A stretch of DNA of 7,256 nt from Actinomycetota bacterium. GTDB taxonomy: Bacteria > Actinomycetota > Actinomycetes > Streptosporangiales > Streptosporangiaceae. The stretch spans positions 1 through 7,256 of the forward strand of contig DPMS01000391.1 of assembly GCA_003541285.1 (NCBI GenBank), written 5' to 3'. A model generated the notes under the pieces. It saw only the letters and a list, made by a program, of their open reading frames with translations. It made no database searches and was not told the origin of the DNA. The position numbers were made by a program, and so were the translations under genes. This document shows positions 1 through 6,218 of this stretch, piece after piece; position 1 is the first letter of the stretch, and every line of letters starts with the position of its first letter.

Positions 1-708
1 TGGCAGAACCGGCCGCACGACGGGCTCCGGGATCCCGCTCATCCGGGGCGGGCGTTCACCCCGAACGAGAAGTACGCCGCGATGGTCGAGGCCGCGGGCT
101 ACGTGCCAGTCGCGCTGTCGGCTGACGATTACATCGAGCTGCTGCCGGCCCGCTGGCAGGCCGTCAACGCCTACGGGATCAAGATCAATTACCGGACCTA
201 TGACGGCCAGGAGCTGAACCCGTTCCGCCAGCAGCCCTCCGGGATCAAGGAGCACAACGGCCGGTGGGAGATCCACTACGACCCCTATGACGTGTCCCGG
301 ATCTGGCTGCGTGATCACTGGAACGGCGGCTGGATCACCGTGTTCTGGACCCAGCTTCACCGGGTCGCCGCTCCGTTCGGCGAGCTGGCCTGGGACCACG
401 CCCGCAGCCGGGAGCCGGGAGCCACCGAGGAAGAACTCGCCGACGCGGTCACCGACTTGTTGCAGCGGGCGAGCCAGGGACCCGCCGACGCTGGCCAGGA
501 GGCAAGCCGGGAGAAGCTGACCCGCCGCGACCGCCGGGTTGCCGCCCGCACCAGGGCCGCCCAGCCACTGCCTGTCCCCGGAGCTGGCCCCCGCCCGGAG
601 CATGGCGCTCCCTTGACAGACGACCTCCACGACGAGGACGGCCCGGTCGCGGAGGTGATCCCGATGCCGATCTTCGACCCCTTCACCGAGGCCGACAAAC
701 CGTGGTGA
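1..708 (+). CDS. tniA: TniA/TnsB-like DDE transposase, C-terminal part (5' end outside window)
   Basis: The frame is open from base 1, so the N-terminus and the catalytic Asp/Asp/Glu residues lie upstream; 235 residues are visible. They begin with WQNRPHDGLRDP, the segment typical of the end of a retroviral-type integrase core. A region matching the Mu-transposase C-terminal beta-barrel follows (about residues 55-125, with a run of aromatics and the segment WLRDHWNGGWI). The remainder is a charged, Pro/Ala-rich tail; in TnsB proteins the tail contacts the ATPase partner. Such transposases bind the transposon ends and carry out strand transfer. The first internal ATG (82) lies inside the conserved fold and is not the true start. 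The stop overlaps the next gene, which is the tniA-tniB-tniQ order of Tn5053/Tn402-like elements. The family call is firm; TniA versus TnsB cannot be decided without the upstream part. Confidence 0.88.
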   Translation, partial: WQNRPHDGLRDPAHPGRAFTPNEKYAAMVEAAGYVPVALSADDYIELLPARWQAVNAYGIKINYRTYDGQELNPFRQQPSGIKEHNGRWEIHYDPYDVSRIWLRDHWNGGWITVFWTQLHRVAAPFGELAWDHARSREPGATEEELADAVTDLLQRASQGPADAGQEASREKLTRRDRRVAARTRAAQPLPVPGAGPRPEHGAPLTDDLHDEDGPVAEVIPMPIFDPFTEADKPW

Positions 709-1724
709 CCTCACTCCCGGATCCCGGCGGCGATCCCCAGCTTCAGGCGCTGACCACGCTGACGGGCTGGCGCCAGTTCGCCACCGAGATGCCCGCGGTG
801 CCGCAGCTGCTGGACGGGCAGGTATGGCAGGGCCTGGACCCGGGCAAGCGCGTTGCTTACGACGATGACCGGATCGCGCACCACTCCCGGCTGCTGGTGG
901 TGCAGACTCCAGCAGTCCGCGAGGTCGTCACCACCGGGCGGCGGCTGGCCTACCTGAACAAGACGGCGCACTACGGGCGGTGCGGGCTGATCGTCTCCGG
1001 CCCGGCCCGGACCGGCAAGACTACTGCGATGACCCAGCTCGGCAAGACCATCGAGGTCATCCACCGGCGGCGGCACCCTGGCAGCAGGAACGACATCCCG
1101 GTCGTCTACATCACCGTGCCGCCGGCTGCCACCCCGAAGATGATCGCGGCCGAGTTCGCCCGGTTCCTGGGCCTGCCGCTGACTCGCCGGGCCAACATCA
1201 CCGACATCATCGAAGCGGTCTGCGGCGTCTGCGCCGACACCCGGACCAGCGTCATCTGCGTGGACGAGATCCACAACCTCAACATCGCCACCCGCGCCGG
1301 CGCGGAGGCGTCCGACACGCTGAAATACTTCTCCGAGCGCATCCCGGCCACGTTCGTGTTCGCCGGGATCAGCGTCGAGCGCGCCGGGCTGTTGTCCGGT
1401 GCCCGCGGCGAGCAGATCGCCGGCCGGTTCACCATGGTCCGCACCGGCCCGTTTGGCCAGGACCAGCAGTGGATCACCCTGATCGCCGCGCTGGAGGGCA
1501 GCCTGCGGCTGCACCGACACCGGCCGGGCACCCTCCCGCAGCTCGGCGGCTACCTGCACCGGCGGACACACGGGATGATCGGCAGTCTGCTCTGGCTGAT
1601 CCGCAGCGCCGCGATCCAGGCCGTCACCGACGGCACGGAGAAGATCACCCGCAAGGACCTGGACGCGATCCAGGTCGACATCGCCTCGCAGACCGCCCGT
1701 CCCCAGCCCGGAGGAACCCGGTGA
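702..1724 (+). CDS. tniB: TniB/TnsC-like AAA+ transposition ATPase
   Basis: A complete 340-residue AAA+ ATPase. The Walker A motif GPARTGKTT is at residues 100-108 and the Walker B segment VICVDEIHNL has Asp188 and Glu189. A sensor-1-like strand (TFVFAG, about 217-222) follows, then a helical lid to about residue 330. Length and layout fit TniB/TnsC, which forms ATP-dependent filaments on target DNA, recruits the transposase and responds to a TniQ-type selector. Two GTG codons (702 and 705) are possible starts. GAGG at 688-691 is better spaced for 702, while 705 would give a classical GTGA overlap with the transposase stop. Either way translation is probably coupled to tniA. The 3' end overlaps the next gene by GTGA. 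No key residue is missing, so it looks functional. Confidence 0.93.
   Translation: MVTSLPDPGGDPQLQALTTLTGWRQFATEMPAVPQLLDGQVWQGLDPGKRVAYDDDRIAHHSRLLVVQTPAVREVVTTGRRLAYLNKTAHYGRCGLIVSGPARTGKTTAMTQLGKTIEVIHRRRHPGSRNDIPVVYITVPPAATPKMIAAEFARFLGLPLTRRANITDIIEAVCGVCADTRTSVICVDEIHNLNIATRAGAEASDTLKYFSERIPATFVFAGISVERAGLLSGARGEQIAGRFTMVRTGPFGQDQQWITLIAALEGSLRLHRHRPGTLPQLGGYLHRRTHGMIGSLLWLIRSAAIQAVTDGTEKITRKDLDAIQVDIASQTARPQPGGTR
1710..1714 (+). promoter_or_regulatory. Ribosome binding site of the tniQ-like gene
   Basis: GGAGG lies 6 bases before the GTG at 1721. It fixes that codon as the start of the third gene and rules out the long in-frame extension back to about 980, which would run antiparallel-free through the ATPase coding region and reads as low-complexity Arg/His/Pro sequence. 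Confidence 0.75.
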
Positions 1725-2395
1725 ACAGCCGCGGTGCCGCAGGCCAGCTCTGCCCGCTCCCGATCCGCCCCCGGCCGGCCGCCGGCGAGCCAAGTGAGAC
1801 CTACATCCGGCGGCTCGCCCTCGCCAACCACCTGCGGCCCAGCTACCTGCGCGGCTACCTCGCCGGGCCGCCACGCTACCTCGGGGCCATCCGGCCCGGG
1901 CGGCTCGCCGCCCTGTCCGGGCGGACCATCGCCGTCCTCGAACGCACCCTCACCGGCCTGGCCCGGCACACCCGGCCCGCCGCCCAGGCACAGCAGCCCG
2001 CCCGGCCCCGGCGGCGCCGGGTCCGGGCCGCCGACAAACCAGCCCTGTTCGCCGCGATCCGCCGTGACGCGCAAGACGGCGACCCGATCCGCACCATCGC
2101 CGCCCGCTACCGGGTGCACCGGCGCATGATCCGCCAGGCCCTGGCCGACCCCACGCCACCACCCCGCAAGCAGCCCCAGCGGGCCAGCGCCCTCGACCGG
2201 CTCCGCGGGACGATCACCATCATGCTCACCACCGAGCCGGATCTGACCGTCCGGCAGATCTGGGAACGGCTCCTCGATGACCATGACGCCGCCATCTCCT
2301 ATGACCGCGTCCACCAATTCGTCGTCCGCCTCAGGTCAGCAAACCCGGGGTGCACGCCCGCCAGACGCCGTCGCAGAACGGGCAAGACCAACTGA
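1721..2395 (+). CDS. Short TniQ-like protein with IS21/IstA-type HTH C-terminus
   Basis: A 224-residue protein starting at GTG 1721, set by the GTGA overlap with tniB and the strong ribosome site. Residues 12-36 (PLPIRPRPAAGEP, then YIRRLALAN) match the TniQ N-terminal signature, and RLAALSGR at 61-68 continues it. The usual TniQ zinc-binding cysteines are absent: only Cys11 and one cysteine near the C-terminus are present. After an Arg-rich linker (about 95-105), residues 107-143 (AAIRRDAQDG, then IAARYRVHRRMIRQAL) resemble the first HTH of IS21 IstA. Residues 160-210 (LTVRQIWERLLDDH, then ISYDRVHQFVVRLR) resemble its second HTH. Known TniQ/TnsD proteins direct the ATPase to target DNA. I infer that here the HTH pair supplies sequence recognition. 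Alternatives are an end-binding accessory factor or a decayed fusion, but the frame is intact. Confidence 0.75.
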   Translation: MNSRGAAGQLCPLPIRPRPAAGEPSETYIRRLALANHLRPSYLRGYLAGPPRYLGAIRPGRLAALSGRTIAVLERTLTGLARHTRPAAQAQQPARPRRRRVRAADKPALFAAIRRDAQDGDPIRTIAARYRVHRRMIRQALADPTPPPRKQPQRASALDRLRGTITIMLTTEPDLTVRQIWERLLDDHDAAISYDRVHQFVVRLRSANPGCTPARRRRRTGKTN

Positions 2396-2523
2396 GACAA
2401 CACCCGCAGCAACGCAGCCCTGAACTACGCCACCGGACAGAACCGGCGAAGCATACGTCTCAAACAAGATTGCCCGCGCAGGTCAATCCCTGACACCCGG
2501 GGACCTTTCCCTGAGACAGGACA
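2392..2523 (+). repeat. Probable right end of the Tn7/Tn5053-like transposon
   Basis: After the tniQ-like stop there is no gene but a set of short repeats. CTGAGACA occurs at 2392-2399 (overlapping the stop codon) and at 2511-2518, and GTCTCA occurs inverted at 2457-2462. CCCTGA occurs at 2418, 2488 and 2509. The last two lie in imperfect 16-17 bp direct repeats, 2481-2496 and 2501-2517. Repeated transposase-binding sites at the ends are standard for Tn7/Tn5053-type elements. The outermost bases, read inward, are TGTCCTGTCTCAGGG, starting at 2523 with the common 5'-TGT. Recognisable IS3 sequence begins immediately outside. The boundary is inferred, since the left end is not in the window. Confidence 0.5.
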
Positions 2524-2532
2524 ATTGGCAGA

Positions 2533-2790
2533 TCAGCACAGTCGCGGGTCGCACTCCCGCGCGCAAAAACCTGCCGGCGCCTTGGAGAATTTCTATGGTC
2601 TGCTCCAGCCCACGGTTCTTGCGGCGAAGCTCACGGATCTCAGCCGATTCGGCGCTGGTCACCCCAGGCGCCGCGCCCTCATCAACCGCGGCCTGGCGGA
2701 TCCACTTGCGCAGCGTCTCAGCTGGCATGCCCAGCCGCCCGGCGACAGCCCTGATCGCCGCATACTCGACCCGAAGAGGTGCAGTGTGAA
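2533..2790 (-). pseudogene. IS3-family OrfA remnant, frameshifted
   Basis: The minus strand encodes VEYAAIRAVAGRLG, then AETLRKWIRQA and SAEIRELRRKNRGLEQTIEIL. This is the HTH C-terminal half plus leucine-zipper region of IS3 OrfA. Near 2584 the frame shifts. Removing one G (plus strand) restores the usual ending, AREC-DP, with the expected TGA at 2533-2535. The OrfA N-terminus is missing upstream; the sequence changes to a different transposase near 2795. Downstream only the first few codons expected for OrfB remain before the probable transposon end at 2523. OrfA and OrfB normally act together as a frameshift-fused transposase, so this copy is dead. Family identity is clear; the exact group is not resolved. 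Confidence 0.75.
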
Positions 2791-2797
2791 ACCAAAG

Positions 2798-3237
2798 GGT
2801 TCGCGCGGGGACCTCCGGGCGGGATCCTCACGATCTGGATGCCGGCACTGGCCAGGACCGCGTTGAACGAGGCGGTGAACTGCCCGGCCCGGTCACGGAC
2901 CAGAAACCGGGGGTGGGCGGCGCGCGCTGACAGGTGGGCGGGCTGTCCGGTTCGGGTAAGTCCATTTCTTCCGGACCAGGCGACGGTGCCACCGCAGGAC
3001 GGTGCCCGGGGTGACCAGCCGGTGCATCCGCAGAGTTCGCGGCAGGAGACGGGTCAGCGCGGCGGGAATCGCACGGTCGGCCCAGTCCAGCCGGGGCTTG
3101 GGCTTGGTGCGGCGCAGCACGGCAACCTCGTGCCGCAGCACGAGTAGTTCGATGTCCTTGGACGCGGTTGACCGGCCGAGCAGGACCAGCCAGCCGCAGA
3201 GCCGGACGAAGATCAGGTAGAGCAGGCGAAGGGCCAC
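2798..3237 (-). pseudogene. Integrase-core DDE transposase remnant, internally deleted
   Basis: GTG at 3237 opens a reading frame starting MALRLLYLIFVRLCGWLVLLG. It continues through ASKDIELLVLRHEVAVLRR and TPGTVLRWHRRLVRKKWTYP to about residue 97 (RPPV). This is the N-terminal region of a common actinobacterial integrase-core transposase. The next homologous segment, in a different frame, is RFLVRDRAGQFTASF followed by VRIPPGGPRAN (about 2798-2890), which holds the second catalytic Asp region (RDRAGQFT) of the DDE core. Roughly 130 residues that should separate the two segments are absent, and everything after PRAN, including the catalytic Glu region, is lost where IS3 sequence starts. An in-frame TGA just upstream of the GTG supports that start. 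The copy cannot be active. Confidence 0.8.
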
Positions 3238-3425
3238 GGCTGATCATCATGCCGTCCGCTACGCTGGGCTCATCGATGCAGTTCACAGGCCAGGCAGACT
3301 TCTGACACCCCGCAGGGCAGGGCTGGCGGCGCCGGATCCGCGCCTGACATCCAGAACGGCGGCGCTGTGCCGCGCGCAGATCATCCTGGGCGTCCCGTCG
3401 CTGGCGGGAGTGGGGCAGCGCGGCC
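3238..3425. other. Intergenic region between transposase remnant and oxidase gene
   Basis: This is the 3' flank of the oxidase gene and the 5' flank of the transposase remnant. I see no convincing gene. A short inverted repeat, GGCGC (3328-3332) and GCGCC (3340-3344), could form a 5-bp stem but has no T-run on either side, so I do not call a terminator. Confidence 0.4.
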
Positions 3426-5570
3426 TCAGTAGTCTGTTCCCTGGGTATAGCTCCTGGTCGTGCTGTTCGCCTTGACGCTGGTGGGGCGCATCATCTCGTT
3501 GTCTTCGTGATCGATGATGTGGCAGTGCCACACGTAGCCGTGCCCGCCGTCGGGGTCGAACGGGTAAGAGGCGTCAGTGGGGTCGGTGCTTGCCGGCAGG
3601 TCGGTCGGCGCCCAGCGGACCACGATCCGGGTGACCTCGCCCGGGAACATGATCACTGTGTCCTTCCAGCCTGCCTCGTTCGCCGCCGGCGGCCGGGCGG
3701 GGCCCTTGAGGTAGGGCGTGATGTCGGGGTTGCCGCCGAGCGCCCGTGGATTGCCGGTGTTGTAGTCGAGCGGGGGCCCGAAACCGGGCTGGTAAGTGCC
3801 GCCCGGGAAGGCCGCCGCATAGACGGTGCTGTATTTCTTCACATCAAAGGACTGCCGGTTCATCAGCTGGAACTGAACAAGGTGCAGGTGGATGGGGTGG
3901 GCGTCCGCGGTCAAGTTGACGACTTCCCAGATCTCCGTCTCGCCCTCATGGGGGAGTTCGGAGTAGTACTCGGTGATCCCGCCAGTGGTGATCGCCGTGA
4001 AGTCGGTCCGGTCCGTGCCCACCAGTTCGGTGTTGTTGACCAGGATCTCCAGCGGCCCGCCCGGGTAGGTCACCCCGCCGACGGTGCTGGGTGGCGCGAT
4101 GACTTCGTTGAGGGTGAGCTGGCGCGTCTTCTGGACCGTTACGCCAGAGGCCAGTGTGCCGGCGGTGGGGTTCACCAGCCGGACCATCGGGGTACGCAGC
4201 GGGGTGCCCGTCGCGGGGTCGTAGCTGGTATCCGGGGTGGTCTGGGGTATCACCCGGAGCTCCATGATCCGGCCGGTGGTGCTCCCGGAGGGAGGCGTGC
4301 CGCCCGGGTAGGGAGCCTTGGCCGTGTTCCGCAGGAGCAGCCGCGTCCCGGGGGTCAGGTCGGCGAAGTCGATGATGACGTCGGCGCGCTCCCCGGGCAG
4401 CAGCACCAGTCTCTGCAGCTGGCCTGCGGGCGCGGCGGGGTCGATTTTGACGGGTGTGTCCAGGTAACCGCCGTCAGTGGCGATCTGCCACATGGCCGGG
4501 CCCACGGCCTTGGTGACCGGGTTGGCCAGGAACATCTCATAGCCGCGGGCATTGGAGCCATTCAGGAACAAGAACCGGTACCGCTTTGGCTCGACTTCCA
4601 GGAACGGCCAGACCTTGCCGTTGACCGCGATGGTGTCGCCGATGAACTCCGGCACCCAGAACGGGTGCTCGGGGTTGGGAATGTAGGGGACCCCGGAGGG
4701 GAAGAACAGCTCCCCGGCGGTGTCGAATATGCGGTCCTGGATCACCAGCGGGACCGGTGAGGGAAGGCTGGCGGGAATGCCCGCATCAGGGTCGGTGATC
4801 AGGTACGCACCGGCCAGTCCCGCGTACACGCCCAGCCGGGTCACCCCCAGGGTGTGGTCGTGGAACCAGATGGGAGCGGCCTCCTGAACATTGGGGTACC
4901 GGTAGATCGCATAGTTGGTGGCGCTGCCGTCGTCCCGGCTATAGAAAGCGTGCCCGTGGTAGGCCCCGTCGCCGCTGGTGAACCAGGCGTCGGGCCCGCC
5001 ATCCACCTCGGGTGGCACTTCCCCGCCGTGCAGATGCGCGACTGCCGGGATAGGGCCCTCATAGTTCAGGGCGCAGGTCCCGGTGGGCGGCTTGGCAGGC
5101 TCCACAGCCTCCGCGCACGCATTCGCCTCGCCATTAAGCGGATCAGCCCAGTGGAGCGTCTGGTCGGTGGAGCTAACCCACGCCAGCACATGGCTGCCAG
5201 CGGTGCCGCCAAGGTCGTTCACCCACTTGACCTCGGTCGGGGTGCGCCGCTCAGCCACGATCACCGGCCCGATATAGGAAGCCCTACTCGTCTGGCCAGA
5301 CTGCAGGTATCCCCACACCCACGTCTTGCCCAAGAACCCCGTCGGCAGTACCTGAGCCTGGAACTCCCGCATCTGAAGCTCGATCGTGCCGGCGCCGGCT
5401 TGGATGACATCCAGGGCCGGCAATGGGTCCACGAACTGCGGGATGGATTTCCCGGCTAACGGGGTCTGCGCAGCCACCGCCGTGGCCCTTGGCCAGCTGA
5501 CGTGCGGGAAGACGGCCAGACCCGCCGCCGCCGTCATGCTCCCCTTCAAGACCTGACGCCGAGTAAACAT
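3426..5570 (-). CDS. Tat-exported multicopper oxidase (CotA/bilirubin oxidase-like)
   Basis: A 714-residue laccase-type oxidase. It should oxidise phenolic, bilirubin-like or metal substrates outside the membrane while reducing O2 to water. The twin-arginine signal TRRQVLKG is at residues 3-10, followed by a hydrophobic stretch and an AVAA cleavage area near 31-34. Copper motifs in order are HLHGG (179-183), WFHDH (235-239), HPIHLH (558-563) and WHCHIIDHEDNEMM (681-694). Trinuclear ligands are His179, 181, 237, 239, 561, 563, 682 and 684. Type 1 ligands are His558, Cys683, His688 and Met693, with the same spacing as in CotA. Cys152 and Cys166 are the only other cysteines and may form a disulfide. 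The start at 5570 is chosen because it places the Tat motif at the N-terminus and follows an AAGGGG ribosome site; an upstream in-frame extension looks non-coding. At 714 residues it is much longer than CotA (513). The natural substrate cannot be told. Confidence 0.97.
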   Translation of the reverse strand: MFTRRQVLKGSMTAAAGLAVFPHVSWPRATAVAAQTPLAGKSIPQFVDPLPALDVIQAGAGTIELQMREFQAQVLPTGFLGKTWVWGYLQSGQTSRASYIGPVIVAERRTPTEVKWVNDLGGTAGSHVLAWVSSTDQTLHWADPLNGEANACAEAVEPAKPPTGTCALNYEGPIPAVAHLHGGEVPPEVDGGPDAWFTSGDGAYHGHAFYSRDDGSATNYAIYRYPNVQEAAPIWFHDHTLGVTRLGVYAGLAGAYLITDPDAGIPASLPSPVPLVIQDRIFDTAGELFFPSGVPYIPNPEHPFWVPEFIGDTIAVNGKVWPFLEVEPKRYRFLFLNGSNARGYEMFLANPVTKAVGPAMWQIATDGGYLDTPVKIDPAAPAGQLQRLVLLPGERADVIIDFADLTPGTRLLLRNTAKAPYPGGTPPSGSTTGRIMELRVIPQTTPDTSYDPATGTPLRTPMVRLVNPTAGTLASGVTVQKTRQLTLNEVIAPPSTVGGVTYPGGPLEILVNNTELVGTDRTDFTAITTGGITEYYSELPHEGETEIWEVVNLTADAHPIHLHLVQFQLMNRQSFDVKKYSTVYAAAFPGGTYQPGFGPPLDYNTGNPRALGGNPDITPYLKGPARPPAANEAGWKDTVIMFPGEVTRIVVRWAPTDLPASTDPTDASYPFDPDGGHGYVWHCHIIDHEDNEMMRPTSVKANSTTRSYTQGTDY

Positions 5571-5575
5571 GGTGT

Positions 5576-5583
5576 CCCCTTCC
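5576..5583 (-). promoter_or_regulatory. Ribosome binding site of the multicopper oxidase gene
   Basis: Read on the minus strand, GGAAGGGG ends 5 bases before the ATG at 5570. It supports the ATG that directly precedes the twin-arginine motif and argues against the longer in-frame start near 5780. Confidence 0.6.
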
Positions 5584-5691
5584 CCCGTGGCCTCCCCTGG
5601 CCAGGCGTCCCCACGAGGCCATTCGTGATGACCTCGCGCAACGTGAGGCCGACGTGGTTCCCCCGCCAGTGCAGCCGACCTCGTTATCAAA

Positions 5692-5720
5692 GCTTTACGC
5701 CGTCCCCACTCCCTGTGCAA
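5692..5720 (-). promoter_or_regulatory. Possible promoter of the multicopper oxidase gene
   Basis: On the minus strand, TTGCAC (5720-5715) is followed after 17 bases by TAAAGC (5697-5692), a fair -35 match with a weak -10, about 120 bases before the start codon. A 7-bp inverted repeat, TCCCCAC (5703-5709) and GTGGGGA (5726-5732), flanks the -35 hexamer. A further TCCCCAC copy lies at 5608-5614. These are regulator-site candidates. Many actinobacterial promoters do not follow this consensus, so confidence is low. Confidence 0.3.
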
Positions 5721-5787
5721 GAGGCGTGGGGATTGGGCACTGAGCTTCTGTGGCTCAGCCAGGCCTTGGGCCAATGGCATTAAGTTA

Positions 5788-5807
5788 GTCTTACATTGGT
5801 GTAAGAC
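5788..5807. promoter_or_regulatory. Perfect 8-4-8 palindrome, probable repressor operator
   Basis: GTCTTACA (5788-5795), spacer TTGG, then TGTAAGAC (5800-5807): two perfect 8-base arms. Symmetry and size fit sites bound by dimeric TetR- or MarR-type regulators. It is AT-richer than its surroundings. It lies about 220 bases upstream of the oxidase start and about 40 bases before the IS1634-type fragment. It may regulate the oxidase or a divergent gene since lost. No regulator gene is present in the window. Confidence 0.5.
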
Positions 5808-5848
5808 CGCCTGGTGGCGAGGCCAGGGGGTATGTCAAGATAGCCTGA

Positions 5849-6121
5849 CAGACCCCGAACGCCGCCGGCCAGGCCAAGGCCAGGGCGCTGAAGCTGGCCA
5901 AGGCCGCCGGGGAACTGGACAAGCTGGTACGCACCGCCGGGACCCGGTTCCACCCCACCGAAGATGCCGTGGCCGCCCGTGTCCAGGCGATCGCCGCCAA
6001 ACGCCGCGTAGGGAAGTACCTGCGCACCGCCATCACCGCCGGCCAGGCTGGCAAACCCGTCCTGGCCTGGCGCTCCGGCCAGGATGCGATCGACGCCGAA
6101 GCCGCCGCAGACGGCTGGTAC
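5849..6121 (+). pseudogene. IS1634-type (IS4 superfamily) transposase fragment
   Basis: The frame is open after a TGA at 5846-5848. It encodes AAGELDKLVRTAGTRFHP, then VAARVQAIAAKRRVGKYLRT, GKPVLAWRSGQDAIDAEAA and DGWY. This order matches the central part of IS1634-family transposases, just before the segment that normally reads GWYALLTN. About 90 residues remain; the N-terminal half and the C-terminal catalytic part are absent. At about 6121 similarity stops abruptly, although the frame stays open to 6457 with sequence unlike any transposase. There is no start codon or ribosome site at the left edge. I read it as an inactive internal fragment. The family assignment rests on recalled motif similarity, so IS4-superfamily is safer than the exact family. 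Confidence 0.7.
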
Positions 6122-6160
6122 GGCGAGCCTCGTCCAGCCCGCCGGGCGACGGCTCAGCCC

Positions 6161-6207
6161 CGCCTACAGGCGAGCGGTTACTGGTCCGAACCCAGCTGCA
6201 CCTACCA
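6161..6207 (+). tRNA. tRNA 3'-half remnant (possible attachment-site scar)
   Basis: The sequence shows a T-arm: stem ACTGG (6180-6184), loop TCCGAAC (6185-6191), stem CCAGC (6192-6196). Next come the 7-base 3' acceptor strand TGCACCT (6197-6203), discriminator A6204 and an encoded CCA (6205-6207). CGCC-TACA-GGCG (6161-6172) is what remains of an anticodon hairpin, and GGCTCAG (6151-6157) resembles a D-arm start. No matching 5' acceptor strand (AGGTGCA) is found upstream, the loop is too short, and the T-loop has C for the second T. It is therefore not a functional tRNA. Anticodon identity is unclear. Integrative elements often leave duplicated tRNA 3' ends like this. Confidence 0.45.
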
Positions 6208-6218
6208 GGTCAGAGCCA

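Noticed and set aside
980..1720. Long in-frame upstream extension of the tniQ-like gene
   Set aside because: It overlaps the ATPase gene completely, reads as Arg/His/Pro-rich low-complexity sequence, and a GTG with a good GGAGG site at 1721 explains the true start.
711..1874. Long minus-strand open frame opposite tniB
   Set aside because: It is a shadow of high-GC coding DNA, Gly/Ala/Arg-rich without any domain, opposite a clear AAA+ gene.
2393..2530. CRISPR-like interpretation of the repeats after the tniQ-like gene
   Set aside because: The repeats are 6-17 bases, irregularly spaced and in both orientations, which fits transposase-binding sites and not a CRISPR array.
3328..3344. Hairpin GGCGC/GCGCC as terminator of the oxidase gene
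   Set aside because: The stem is only 5 bp, and there is no T-run on either strand.
3507..4760. Plus-strand open frame of 417 residues opposite the oxidase
   Set aside because: It lies antisense to a certain multicopper oxidase and has shadow-type composition with no recognisable motif.
5571..5780. N-terminal extension of the oxidase to an upstream start
   Set aside because: The extra 70 residues look non-coding, and the Tat signal must be at the N-terminus; the ATG at 5570 has its own ribosome site.
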